A program made the position numbers and the translations under genes. A DNA stretch of 58,058 bases, from the NCBI RefSeq assembly GCF_000308415.1, contig NZ_BAFS01000085.1, forward strand, positions 1-58,058, given 5' to 3'. How positions within the stretch are numbered: position 1 is the first letter of the stretch; each line of letters starts with the position of its first letter. This DNA is from Nocardia asiatica NBRC 100129. GTDB taxonomy: Bacteria > Actinomycetota > Actinomycetes > Mycobacteriales > Mycobacteriaceae. Shown one piece after another: positions 33,350 through 41,971 of this stretch. The notes under the pieces are model-generated. The model was given only the letters and a program-made list of their open reading frames with translations, did no database searches and had not been told where the DNA came from.

Positions 33350-33958
33350 TCAGCGGCCATCTGTTCCGGCGGCACCGAGGTGCTCGCCAGCCGGGGGCGC
33401 GACACGCCCACCGCCGTGCTCGGCGACGGCCACCTGTGGGGAGGTGTCGATCCAGTAACGCCGTGCGGGGCCGAGTTCGGTGTCCAGGACGCGTTCGAGG
33501 ACGCCGCCCTGGCGCTCGATGGTCTTCGCCGAGGCGATGTTGTCTGCCGCGCAGACGATCAGTACCCGGTCCATGCCGAGTTTCCCGGCCTCGTCCAGCA
33601 TCCGGCCGAGCGCCCAGGTGGCGAGCCCGCGCCGACGCGCCGACGGTCGAATGCCGTAGCCGATATGGCCGGCCCACCGCACGAAGTCGTCGAACTCGTG
33701 CCGCAGAGCGATCCCGCCGACCACCTGGTCGCCCTCGACGATCCATCGGTAGGTGCACCGAGCCCGGCCGGTCTCGACCCACGCCTGACTGGATTCGCCG
33801 CCCAGCCGGGCCACCCAGGCCGCGAAACCGTTCGGCGAACGCACCTCGTCGTAGGGCCGCAGTCCGAAGCCGTCCTCGTGCGGGCCGGGACCCCACTCGT
33901 CATGCGCCTCGAGCCAGGCCGCATGCAGACGTGTCGTCGGAGCGATCAACGCGGGCAT
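33350..33958 (-). CDS. GNAT-family N-acetyltransferase
   Basis: 202 residues. The acetyl-CoA-binding signature is IGYGIRPSARRRGLATWALG (R/Q-x-x-G-x-A loop), followed by DRVLIVCAADNIASAKTIERQGG and the closing ARRYWID, as in RimJ/RimL-like GNAT proteins. The N-terminal part has HDEWGPGPHEDGFGL. The acceptor is unknown. A 35-residue tail after RYWID has unusual composition and may be a stop-loss extension. Confidence 0.85.
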   Translation of the reverse strand: MPALIAPTTRLHAAWLEAHDEWGPGPHEDGFGLRPYDEVRSPNGFAAWVARLGGESSQAWVETGRARCTYRWIVEGDQVVGGIALRHEFDDFVRWAGHIGYGIRPSARRRGLATWALGRMLDEAGKLGMDRVLIVCAADNIASAKTIERQGGVLERVLDTELGPARRYWIDTSPQVAVAEHGGGRVAPPAGEHLGAAGTDGR

Positions 33959-34219
33959 GATCGCGACGATAGACGCGCCTTCCGAATCGCGACGAGCGCC
34001 GCCGCGCGGCGCGCCCGAATCGCCGCGATCGCCGATCGGCCCAGCTCGAGATCCCACACGATCCGGTCGCCCACCCGGACGGTGCACTTGCGAGACGATA
34101 CCGATGCGGAACCGGATGGAGCCGGTGGCGGCTATCGGCGTGCGGGAGGTTGTCATCGTCGCGATCGTGGCAGCGACCAGCGCGGCGCGCCTGCCCGGAG
34201 TCGGCGTGGGTCGATCCGC

Positions 34220-34712
34220 GAGCACGACAGCGTGGTCCGCTGCTACACCGGAACCGCGGATCTCGGCAACAACGAGATGCTCGCACCGCACGGTGATCCG
34301 ATCATGGTCGCGCCGGGCCGGGTCATCGGCGGGCGGCTGGGACGATGGCGAAGCCGTCCCGCGCTGGCTTTGCGTACCGCGGCCGGCGTCTTTCTGTGGA
34401 ACCTCGCCGACAACGAGTGGGTCTGTCACATCCCGATCACCGACTCCGTGCACGACGTGGCGTTCGCGCCGGACGGCTCGCTCGCCGCCCTCGCGAAGTC
34501 GGGACCACTGGTGATCGATGTCGAGTGATTCGTGTGCCTCGGTCAACACCGCAAGGTGCTCGGCGCGAATGTGACCGGGCTGATCTATCTCGCTGGACAC
34601 CGCTCCGGTACATACCCCGCCGTACTGGGTGGGCGCGCCCGCCGACCGGTTGCTCGCCGCGGCAAGGGGTAATGGGCTGGAGGGCATGGGGCTGAAGCAA
34701 GATGTTGCCTGA
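34220..34712 (+). pseudogene. Decayed propeller-like gene
   Basis: Three frames together look like one degraded protein. The best stretch is in frame with the stop at 34528 (TAAGVFLWNLADNEWVCHIP, DSVHDVAFAPDGSLAALAKS), which has the look of a WD40-type blade. After that stop, another frame continues with VLGANVTGLIYLAG and then DTAPVHTPPYWVGAPADRLL, ending at 34712. No start codon is convincing. Probably the 3' end of a lost gene with several shifts. Confidence 0.45.
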
Positions 34713-34769
34713 CAGGCACTGGAATGAGTAACCCTTTGCTATCTGCTGGTCGGCAGCCGAGGTGGATGA

Positions 34770-36080
34770 TTGAATACTCCTGCACCGCCGTTGCCGGAGT
34801 TCTCGGTTTCAGTGAATCGTTCACGGTCGAGTAGTCTGCGCAAGGCGCGTGGCGCCGCCCGTTGTATGAGTAATGAAGGTAATCGGCATCGTATGACCCT
34901 GCATCACTCTGTATCCGCTCGGCCGAAGTTGCGACTCGGAGTGGATTGCCGCCGGACCGAGTTCGACGGGGTCGGCAGGTTCACTTCGTTACTCGTCGAC
35001 TCGATCGCGAAATTCTTGCCGGAAGTTCAGCTGGTCCTGTTCGGCGATCCGGCCAACCTCCGCCGTTATACCGAGTCGTGCCTGGTGGTGCCTTATTCCG
35101 CCGCTCTCATCTCTGTGCGCGGGTTCGTCGAATTCCCCGCCCTGGCCGCCATGCACGGGATAGACGTATTCTTGGCGCCGCAGTACTATATACCTCCGGG
35201 TCTGAGGTGTCCTCAAATTCGCGTACTGCACGATGCGTACCCGATGCGTGATGACTATTATGGCCCGTCTGCGACTGCCTTCGAACAGCGTATCGGATCA
35301 GCCGAGCTCGTCGAACTCGCTGCGTTTCTCGACCTGCCGCTCGACGGCTGCACACCGAGGGAGATCGTAAAGCGCTTCTATGAACTGAGCGTAGCGTGCG
35401 CTACGAGGCTCGTCACGGTTTCGGACTTCTCCCGGGAAGATCTTCTGCGTTTCTTCCCACATGCCGCGAATCGGCTTTCTGTCGTCCCTCTTTATTCCGC
35501 CGATCATCAGAGTGGGACCGGCGGGTACGGGTCCGGCGCGGAGCGCATTGTCATGCATGTCGGAAAGTGGGAGCCGAGGAAAAGGCAAGATCGTCTTCTG
35601 GATGCGATGGAGCGGTTGCGCAGCGGAGGGACAGCTGTCGATCTCCTGCTGATCGGCCGCCCCATCGAGACGTTTCCCGAGTACGGCGACCAGCTGCGGA
35701 TACGGGTTGAGGCCGGTGTGGCGGAGGGATGGATCCAATGGCGCCCCTATGTATCCGATGCTGAACTGAGTCGGTGGTACCGGGAATGTTCTGTCCTGGC
35801 GACCTTTTCGTCGCAGGAAGGTTTCTGTCTGCCCCTGCTGGAAGCGATGCATGCCGGACTCCCGACCCTTGCGCCGCGCTCGGCTGCGATTCCTGAGGTC
35901 GGCGGGGACGCAGTCGAGTATGTCGCGGCCGATTTATCCGATGCGTGCGACCGCCTGGGCGATCTGCTCGATGATTCGCGCCGGCGCGCCGAGTTGTCGC
36001 AGCGTGGCCTGCGCCGGGCGGCAGATTACAGTGCGTTACGCACAGCGGCTGCCGTCAGGGATGTGCTGCAACTGATTTGA
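34770..36080 (+). CDS. Glycosyltransferase, GT4 family
   Basis: About 436 residues. The C-terminal domain has the GT4 donor-binding pattern: ERIVMHVGKWEPRKRQDRLL, then the E-x7-E-like EGFCLPLLEAMHAGLPTLA that binds the nucleotide sugar. The N-terminal domain starts LRLGVDCRRTEFDGVGRFTS. The TTG at 34770 has GAGGTGG 4 bases upstream and is used; ATG codons at 34866 or 34893 are possible and would remove a Ser/Arg-rich leader. GC is clearly lower than in the core genes, so recent transfer is likely. Acceptor unknown. Confidence 0.85.
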   Translation: MNTPAPPLPEFSVSVNRSRSSSLRKARGAARCMSNEGNRHRMTLHHSVSARPKLRLGVDCRRTEFDGVGRFTSLLVDSIAKFLPEVQLVLFGDPANLRRYTESCLVVPYSAALISVRGFVEFPALAAMHGIDVFLAPQYYIPPGLRCPQIRVLHDAYPMRDDYYGPSATAFEQRIGSAELVELAAFLDLPLDGCTPREIVKRFYELSVACATRLVTVSDFSREDLLRFFPHAANRLSVVPLYSADHQSGTGGYGSGAERIVMHVGKWEPRKRQDRLLDAMERLRSGGTAVDLLLIGRPIETFPEYGDQLRIRVEAGVAEGWIQWRPYVSDAELSRWYRECSVLATFSSQEGFCLPLLEAMHAGLPTLAPRSAAIPEVGGDAVEYVAADLSDACDRLGDLLDDSRRRAELSQRGLRRAADYSALRTAAAVRDVLQLI

Positions 36081-36100
36081 TCTGCTCGACCTACCGGAGA

Positions 36101-37759
36101 TCAGGGATGCGATGCCATCGTGTACGGAAGGAACCGCGCGTCGCGATATGGGTCCGGCGGGATCGGAAGCGTCGCGTATCGAATCACTTCGCGATCGGCA
36201 AGCCAACGTAAATGCGTGTCCAGTCGATGCACAAGATTGGCCGGCGCGCCGGGGATCGAGACGGCGGCCCGGATCGTGTTCACGCGCTCGCGTACGGATG
36301 CCCAGTCCCTGCGCTGGACATCGACCATGAGCAGCAGGTCCAGTGCCGCGAGTGCGCGATGCGGTGGCATACCCGCCGCCGCCATTTCGATTCGGTACAC
36401 GGCTTGGTCGAATTGGGGATGAGTTCCGACCGCCTGTCCACGTCCTTGCTGCCGGAATTCGGTAAGGGCGACTTCGACTCGGCGACGATCCACAACGAAT
36501 CCGGTCTCGGCTGTCCCGTCGTTGTTCGCGTACTGTAGGTCGCGCAAATTCCGAAGTGCTTGCTTGGCGTGCTCGGTCGAGCGGGAGCTGTCGCGTTGCA
36601 GTTCGATCGCGACCAATCGCGCCACCCGGTCGTACACGTGGATCGCTCGATCGTTGTCGTCGGGGAACTCGACACGGGCGAACGAATCGACTTGGCGACG
36701 TTGTGCGACCCGAGCCGCGTCGGTGTACCCGTGGATCTGCATCATGTGGATCAGAACACTCGAGGCCTTCCAGGCGCGGTAGTCGGAGGGGCCGCCTACC
36801 TGGAGTGCGAGTGCACGCCATGCCGCGGCGCTCTCGAATGCCTGGAGGTTCTCGGCATCGCGGAGGGCGTTGGATATGATCTCCAGAGCTTGAAGTCGGT
36901 GAAGCGCAGGTATATCCGGATTTCGCACGACTTCGAGTGCGTTGTTCGCGAGCAGTGGAACGAACTCCCGGTCGCGGTTACTCCATGCCCTGGCGAGCTC
37001 ACCGACCGCGACGTCCGGATCGGTGGAAAGCCGATAGGGGACCACGACCATCTTCTTCTGTGCCTGATCGGCTACGAAACGGTCCGGGCGGAGCGGCTGG
37101 CTTCTGATCACATTCACGCGGTCGGCGACGATGTCATAGGCGCGCTTGCGTACCCAGCGCTTGGACCCGACGCGACGCACTCGGGGTCCGCCGAGCCGGT
37201 CCGCAGCGAAGGAGCGGATCGCCTCGAGCTCCTCCGGCGCGGCCTCTTCGGCGGCGAGATGCCTGGACAGGCGAGCCAGGTGGACGACAGTGTCGATGCT
37301 CTCGTCGATGTGGCCGCCCGGCGGGGGTGTCCGCTTCTGAAGAAGCCGCTCGGCAAAGTGGTTGGCGATGATTCGGTCCACATCGACAATCCATTGCCGG
37401 ACGGTGCGGGTCGAGACGCCGTACGTGGCGGCGAGATCTGCCTGGCCGGGAGCGTCCACCGCAAGTCGGGCGGCGGCCGCCCATGCAGCCTTCTGTGCGG
37501 GCGTGATCATCTCGGCGGCGCAGGCTCGACCGAGAATCTCGCCCACGGTGTGGCGGATCCGAGTAGTCCGCTCGGCGGATCCGCTGCCGAGCCAGGCCGG
37601 GCACGGCTTGCCGCGGCGAGTGGACGACAGCCGGGATCGTAGCCACTGTCGCAGTTCGGCGATGTGCTCGGGCGTCAGTTCGGTCGTTGCCACGCTGCCC
37701 TGCTTCCGCTTTGTGCTACGCGGCGCCGCGAGGGGCGGATTCGGGCGCGTGAGTCGCAC
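36101..37759 (-). CDS. Large HTH protein with helical repeats, function unknown
   Basis: 552 residues. A helix-turn-helix is visible near residues 105-130 (QADLAATYGVSTRTVRQWIV). The rest is almost all helix, with TPR-like stretches (HRLQALEIISNALRDAENLQ, then ALRNLRDLQYANNDG and LLMVDVQRRDWASVRERVN). A DNA-binding head on a repeat scaffold suggests a regulator. The GTG at 37759 is used; the GTG at 37694 (VATTELTPEH) is an alternative. It is divergent from the small membrane protein gene at 37814, its likely target. No family is recognised. Confidence 0.65.
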   Translation of the reverse strand: MRLTRPNPPLAAPRSTKRKQGSVATTELTPEHIAELRQWLRSRLSSTRRGKPCPAWLGSGSAERTTRIRHTVGEILGRACAAEMITPAQKAAWAAAARLAVDAPGQADLAATYGVSTRTVRQWIVDVDRIIANHFAERLLQKRTPPPGGHIDESIDTVVHLARLSRHLAAEEAAPEELEAIRSFAADRLGGPRVRRVGSKRWVRKRAYDIVADRVNVIRSQPLRPDRFVADQAQKKMVVVPYRLSTDPDVAVGELARAWSNRDREFVPLLANNALEVVRNPDIPALHRLQALEIISNALRDAENLQAFESAAAWRALALQVGGPSDYRAWKASSVLIHMMQIHGYTDAARVAQRRQVDSFARVEFPDDNDRAIHVYDRVARLVAIELQRDSSRSTEHAKQALRNLRDLQYANNDGTAETGFVVDRRRVEVALTEFRQQGRGQAVGTHPQFDQAVYRIEMAAAGMPPHRALAALDLLLMVDVQRRDWASVRERVNTIRAAVSIPGAPANLVHRLDTHLRWLADREVIRYATLPIPPDPYRDARFLPYTMASHP

Positions 37760-37813
37760 ATAGTCGATTCACGGCCTTCGCCACTACGGGCCGACGGAAC
37801 AGAAAGGAATTCG

Positions 37814-38140
37814 GTGTCCATCTTCGACAGGTCATCCGACCGGATCCGCCGCATCCGGTTCGTCGTAGGAATGTCCATCCTCGGCGGCATGACCGTCTTC
37901 TCGCTCATCAGTAACAGCTCCGATCGACTGCAGGTGTGCGAAAGCACGCAAACTGCCCGTGTGGAGCCCGCGGTCTCTTGCCGGCCGCTGAAGTCCCGGG
38001 ATCCGGCGGTCCTCTTCGCGGCTTCGGCCGCCGCGATATTGCTGGCAAACGAAACCAGGGGGCTGCAGCTCCCCGGCGCGGTGCTGCAGCCGTTGACGCC
38101 GAACTGCCCGGTCTGCAGTAGGAGGAAGATTCGGAGGTGA
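37814..38140 (+). CDS. Small membrane protein, function unknown
   Basis: 108 residues. Two hydrophobic segments lie at about 17-36 (VGMSILGGMTVFSLISN) and 69-85 (AVLFAASAAAILLANE). Cysteines lie in the loop and in CPVC near the basic end. AAAGGAA precedes the GTG start. It is divergent from the HTH-repeat protein gene, 54 bases away, and ends at a strong terminator. Unknown family. Confidence 0.55.
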   Translation: MSIFDRSSDRIRRIRFVVGMSILGGMTVFSLISNSSDRLQVCESTQTARVEPAVSCRPLKSRDPAVLFAASAAAILLANETRGLQLPGAVLQPLTPNCPVCSRRKIRR

Positions 38141-38161
38141 TCTGATCCGGTAAGTCGAGCG

Positions 38162-38198
38162 GCGGGAGCAGGTGTCGTGCAACGACGCCTGCTCTCGC
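38162..38198. terminator. Strong hairpin terminator between convergent genes
   Basis: A 17-base-pair stem (two G-U pairs, no bulges) with a 3-base GCA loop. It lies between the converging small membrane protein and FAD-oxidoreductase genes and should stop transcription from both sides. Confidence 0.75.
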
Positions 38199-38213
38199 CA
38201 GTTGCCATGGGAG

Positions 38214-39602
38214 TCACCGGCGCTCCTGGTACGAGGAGTATTCTCCGCCGCCGAGTACTCCGGAATAGTCGGCGGGCATGGAGGCGGCCCGCCTGCCGAG
38301 CCGCAGCGCCTGATCGAGATTGATGTACACCCCGGCGCCTTGTCGGCCTGTGCTGATCAGTCCTGAGCCGAACCGGGCCATTTCGGCGTCGAATTCTTCG
38401 ATCAGGCCGCGAGTGGCTTCAAAGTTCGCGTACGCGTTGTGCAACGTGTCGAAGCCGAGCAGTTCGTACTCGCCGCCGTAGATGATCGACAGATCACGGT
38501 GCACCTGAGCGGTGTAGTCGGGCACCTGGCCCGACGGGACCGAGTACTCCAAGCCGATGAGTCCGGGCGGGCACGCCAACCCCTTCCAAGCGCCGTAGTT
38601 CTGGAAACGGTTGGCTCGAACGCCGACGTCATGGGTGTACAGCCATTGGTAGTTCTCCCACATTCGGGGCAACGACGACACCCGGACCAGCGCGACGATC
38701 AGATCCCGTCGGATCGCACGGGGCGCGAGTCGCGCGCTGAGCGATGTCAGGCCGATGCACGAGGCGAGGTCCTCCGGAGGCGCCGTGGAGATGACCTTCC
38801 GAGCCGTGATGGTCATCGGTCCGCCCGGAGCCAGGACATCGACCGACAGCTCTCCGGAATTCGTCTTCCCGATCGCGACCGGTTGGGAATCGAACAGCAG
38901 ATGCGCACCCGCGAGAGATTCGGCGAAGCGAGACCAGAGCCGCCCGAGTCCCCCCTCGGGGTACAGGAAATGATCGGCTTCCGTCGGAGCAGGGTGCCGG
39001 TTCGGCCGAGGCAGCGCGGCCTTCAGCACTTCACGCAGCGGCGGCACCGCGATTCGTTGCGCGGCCCACGCAGCCGGGATGTCCGTCGGCTCGACACCGA
39101 AGACCTTGCGAGCGTGGGGATCCATCAGCGCATCGGTGAGATAGTCCCCGTAGCGGTTGGTTACCCAGGCCGATAGCGAGTCCTCGTCACGCAGTGGCCG
39201 CACCCGGCGGCGCGCCATGGAGGCCGCTGCTCTCAGCCGGGTGCCCAGGGGTGTCACCTGCGCGAACTGTCGCCATTCGACGGGGTAGGCGATCACCCGC
39301 CCACGCCTGAGTATGCCGCTGCGGCGGCCGACCCGGTGCAGCGGCAACCGGCCCAGCTCTTCAGCCAATTCGGACCATGCGCGACGTTGGCGCGCTGTGG
39401 TCGCGAGTAAACGATGCCCGCCGGGATCGACTTCGAACCCAGCGATTTCGGCCGAACGGGCCAGACCACCAACCGTTCCAGTTCGCTCCACGATCGTGAC
39501 GACGAGTCCCGCGCGCACACAGTCGGCGGCCGCCGCCAGGCCGGTCGGCCCTGCGCCGATCACGAGCACATCGGAATCGGGCATCGAGGTGCGCGCGCTC
39601 AC
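38214..39602 (-). CDS. FAD-dependent oxidoreductase, amine-oxidase/UGM-like
   Basis: 462 residues. The N-terminal dinucleotide-binding motif is VLVIGAGPTGLAAAADCVRA, followed by the second signature GFEVDPGGHRLL, as in protoporphyrinogen oxidase, phytoene desaturase and UDP-galactopyranose mutase relatives. The C-terminal FAD closure is GRQGAGVYINLDQALRLG. The GTG start overlaps the stop of the cis-prenyltransferase gene (GTGA), so the two are translationally coupled. A role on an isoprenoid or polyprenyl-linked substrate is likely from context, but the reaction is unknown. A decayed copy of the 3' end lies at 31905-32113. Confidence 0.82.
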   Translation of the reverse strand: MSARTSMPDSDVLVIGAGPTGLAAAADCVRAGLVVTIVERTGTVGGLARSAEIAGFEVDPGGHRLLATTARQRRAWSELAEELGRLPLHRVGRRSGILRRGRVIAYPVEWRQFAQVTPLGTRLRAAASMARRRVRPLRDEDSLSAWVTNRYGDYLTDALMDPHARKVFGVEPTDIPAAWAAQRIAVPPLREVLKAALPRPNRHPAPTEADHFLYPEGGLGRLWSRFAESLAGAHLLFDSQPVAIGKTNSGELSVDVLAPGGPMTITARKVISTAPPEDLASCIGLTSLSARLAPRAIRRDLIVALVRVSSLPRMWENYQWLYTHDVGVRANRFQNYGAWKGLACPPGLIGLEYSVPSGQVPDYTAQVHRDLSIIYGGEYELLGFDTLHNAYANFEATRGLIEEFDAEMARFGSGLISTGRQGAGVYINLDQALRLGRRAASMPADYSGVLGGGEYSSYQERR

Positions 39603-40273
39603 GCGGTGATCCGGGCCTGGGCGGCCGGATCTCCGCCGAAGCGCCGATCCCGGGACGCGAATTGGTCGATGACGAGATCCAGATGAATGTCGGAGAACTC
39701 CGGCCAGTACTCGTTGACGAATGTCAATTCACTGAAGGCGACCTGGGGCGGAATGAACCCACTGAGGCGGTGCTCGCCTCCGGTTCGGACAACGAGATCG
39801 ACCGGCGGAATATGTCCGAGGCAGGCTGCTTGTGGCACATCCGTATACCCTGATTCCCCGCCGTAGTTGACGAAGAAAGCAACCTGGTCCGTATTCTCGG
39901 TCGAAGCATGGCGGCACAAGTCCGCTAGTTGCCGAGCCTCGGCTCGCAGCGGCGGCGGAAATTCGCTCGAGTCGATTTCTCCGACAAGGTGCGGGGTGGC
40001 CTTCGTGGCCTCTGCCCACTCCCGGAAGAAATTCGTCAGCAGTTGCAGAAGATGCTCGACCTCCACACTGCTGCGTCGCATATTGGCCGACGACAGGAGA
40101 TAGTACGAGCGCCATGGAATTCCGCGTCGCTGACATGCCGCGTCGATGGTGAGTACATTGCTGTAGCCCGCATCGTGCCCGGCCGAGGGGGGAAGATCGC
40201 GATCTCGGGCCCAACGCCGATTACCGTCGACGATGAATGCGATATGCCGAGGGTTCCTGGAGGTCGTTTGCAC
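39599..40273 (-). CDS. cis-Prenyltransferase (UppS family, short form)
   Basis: 224 residues. The catalytic Asp lies in IAFIVDGNRRWAR, and the C-terminal signature RTGGEHRLSGFIPPQVAFSE ... EYWPEF is intact, so the enzyme should be active in adding isopentenyl units in cis. Housekeeping UppS enzymes run to about 250 residues or more. The shorter length and accessory location suggest a specialised product, perhaps a short-chain cis-prenyl diphosphate. The GTG start is in frame. The stop is coupled to the FAD oxidoreductase. GC is lower than in core genes. Confidence 0.85.
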   Translation of the reverse strand: MQTTSRNPRHIAFIVDGNRRWARDRDLPPSAGHDAGYSNVLTIDAACQRRGIPWRSYYLLSSANMRRSSVEVEHLLQLLTNFFREWAEATKATPHLVGEIDSSEFPPPLRAEARQLADLCRHASTENTDQVAFFVNYGGESGYTDVPQAACLGHIPPVDLVVRTGGEHRLSGFIPPQVAFSELTFVNEYWPEFSDIHLDLVIDQFASRDRRFGGDPAAQARITA

Positions 40274-40632
40274 GGGCGGCCTAACTATCGAAGTTCACAT
40301 ACGAGTTCGATACTCGCAGAAGTTGAACTCGCCGAACAGCTCGAAAATCGACCGGGAAGTTCGTGCGTCGAGCAAGATCTTGCGTGCTAGGCCGATCGCG
40401 GAATGGACGGGCAGGCGGGAGAGTGACAGCCGCACACACCTAGAGACCCCGCGGAACCGATGAAGATCAGCAAAATTCTCGAAAGCCGACCCGTCGAGAG
40501 CGACAGGCCCATCAGGGTGGACCAGACGTGTCGGCCGTCGCCCCGCTCGTGTCGATCGTCTGCAACTGCGCCGCCTCGCTGGGGGGCTGGGTTTCCCGAC
40601 CGACTGTGGCCCCCGTGCGACTCGCGAGCCCA
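40274..40632. other. Upstream region of the cis-prenyltransferase gene
   Basis: No convincing gene. On the minus strand at about 40295-40470 a protein-like stretch (IGLARKILLDARTSRSIFEL) ends at a stop 22 bases before the cis-prenyltransferase start. It lacks a clear start and may be another remnant. The promoter of the cis-prenyltransferase operon should lie here. Confidence 0.35.
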
Positions 40633-41048
40633 CTACTCGTCGATCCAGCCGAGTTCGACGGCGTTCTTGTGCATGGCGTCCTCGACCGCGGGCAGCGTGA
40701 GGAACGAAACCGCATACAGAACGACGAGAACCCCGATCGCGACGACCCGCTCGCGGCGTCGCGTTCCCGGCAAGGCGGTCTCGCCCGGTCGAGAGTCTGC
40801 AGGCCGGTCCCGACGAAGCCGCGTCTGCGCGAGCCGCCGGTCGGTCGGCCTCAGCATCCACGACGCGACGGCGCAGACAGCGAACATCAGCGGTGCCACC
40901 CATGACTCGAGACCGTCGCCGACTGCCAGATGGGACGCGACGGCGCCCGACCACAGGAAGAAGGCGCCCGCGTACGCCACTCCTTGATCAGGGTGAGCCT
41001 GGGCGCGATGATCACCACGGCCGCGCCGACCTGCCACGCGCCCAGCAT
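40633..41048 (-). pseudogene. DoxX-like membrane protein, truncated and frameshifted
   Basis: The first frame starts MLGAWQVGAAVVIIAPRLTL IKEW. The frame then changes to YAGAFFLWSGAVASHLAVGD and APLMFAVCAVASWMLRP, ending AVELGWIDE. The two join if one G is added at the Trp codon near 40978, where family members read IKEWAYAG. The usual first two helices of DoxX are missing. DoxX-like proteins are partners of ECF41 sigma factors, and the remnant of one lies directly upstream. Confidence 0.7.
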
Positions 41049-41119
41049 CGGTCGTCACGCGGCGTGGTCCGTGGTCGGTGACGACCACAGCGGCGGGTAG
41101 CTGTGTCAGCTCTCCGCTG

Positions 41120-41458
41120 GATCGCGGAGAGCATCGCCATCGATACCGACTCGGCGAGCACCAGGTCCGCCGACGGGTCGTGCTCGTCGAGCAGCAGCGG
41201 CTCGGGCAGCCACGGGCCGACGTACTTCTCGCGACGACGCGTGCCCGCCCCGCACCGCGTTGAGCGCCTGTCGGGTCACCAGCCGCGCCAGATACGACTT
41301 CGTGTCGCGCACCGCCGCCAGGTCCACCTCGGCCCACCGCAGATAGCTGTCTGCAGCACGTCGTCGGATTCTGTTGCCGAGCCCAGGATTTCGTAGACGA
41401 TCGTGAACAGCAGCGGTCGCAACAGGGAGAACCGCTCGGCGTGCTCGCCGCCGGTCAT
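41120..41458 (-). pseudogene. ECF41-type (SigJ-like) sigma factor, truncated with two frameshifts
   Basis: Frame 1 reads MTGGEHAERFSLLRPLLFTI and YEILGSATESDDVLQ, a region 2 start. After a one-base loss near 41353, another frame gives SYLRWAEVDLAAVRDTKSYL and ARLVTRQALNAVR. After a one-base gain near 41249, a third frame gives REKYVGPWLPEPLLLDEHDP and LVLAESVSMAML. These are the hallmarks of ECF41/SigJ sigma factors. Region 4 and the SnoaL-like tail are gone, and DoxX debris follows. Confidence 0.75.
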
Positions 41459-41479
41459 CGGGAACCGGCCACGGATGGG

Positions 41480-41666
41480 GTGGACGCCGACTCTCCAGCG
41501 AGAGATGAGGCATATTCGGGCGCTCCGGGTGCCGAGGGTATCGCCGCGATGCTGCCGACCGCGCAGATGGCGTAGTCGTAATGCAGCGCCCGGCCCGACG
41601 CCCGCTCCAAAACGGTTGGCCGCGACTGCTCCGGCGTAACCGCCACCGACGACGACCTTGTGAAGG
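41480..41666 (-). pseudogene. NAD(P)/FAD-dependent oxidoreductase remnant
   Basis: The start of a Rossmann domain is readable (HKVVVGGGYAGAVAANRF). After an internal deletion and frame change comes GRALHYDYAICAVGSIAAIP and SAPGAPEYASSLA, a middle piece of the same kind of protein. Enzymes of this type sit next to ECF41 sigma factors, so this piece, the sigma remnant and the DoxX remnant look like one collapsed locus. Confidence 0.6.
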
Positions 41667-41879
41667 GTGCCTTGGGGGCATGCCCTCGGGACACCGCGCA
41701 GCGCCGAAACATGACACGAACTGATGTGACGTGCGCCACTCGCCCGTACTGGACGGCTGTAGCCGAAGGCGCTGCTCTCACGATGAGCGAGACCTGAGGA
41801 CCGTGCCCCACAGGTGCCCCACGGATTATGACGAGACGAGCGTGGCCCCGGGAGCGAGGACCGGCTACCGCATCTTCTC

Positions 41880-41954
41880 TGGTGGGCGCAGAGGGGATCG
41901 AACCCCCGACCGCTGGTGTGTAAAACCAGTGCTCTACCGCTGAGCTATACGCCC
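41880..41954 (-). tRNA. tRNA-Val(UAC)
   Basis: 75 bases including an encoded CCA. The acceptor stem GGGCGTA pairs with TGCGCCC, the D-arm has GCTCAGCGGTAGAGC, the anticodon stem-loop is CTGGT-TTTACAC-ACCAG with anticodon TAC (valine, GUA codons), and the T-arm has GGTTCGATCC. Its 3' end faces the accessory block to the left, the orientation in which tRNA genes serve as integration sites. Confidence 0.95.
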
Positions 41955-41971
41955 GTGCCGTTACCGGCGGC

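Noticed and set aside
28400..41960. CRISPR array or integrase in the accessory block
   Set aside because: I saw no regularly spaced repeats and no tyrosine or serine recombinase motif in any frame.
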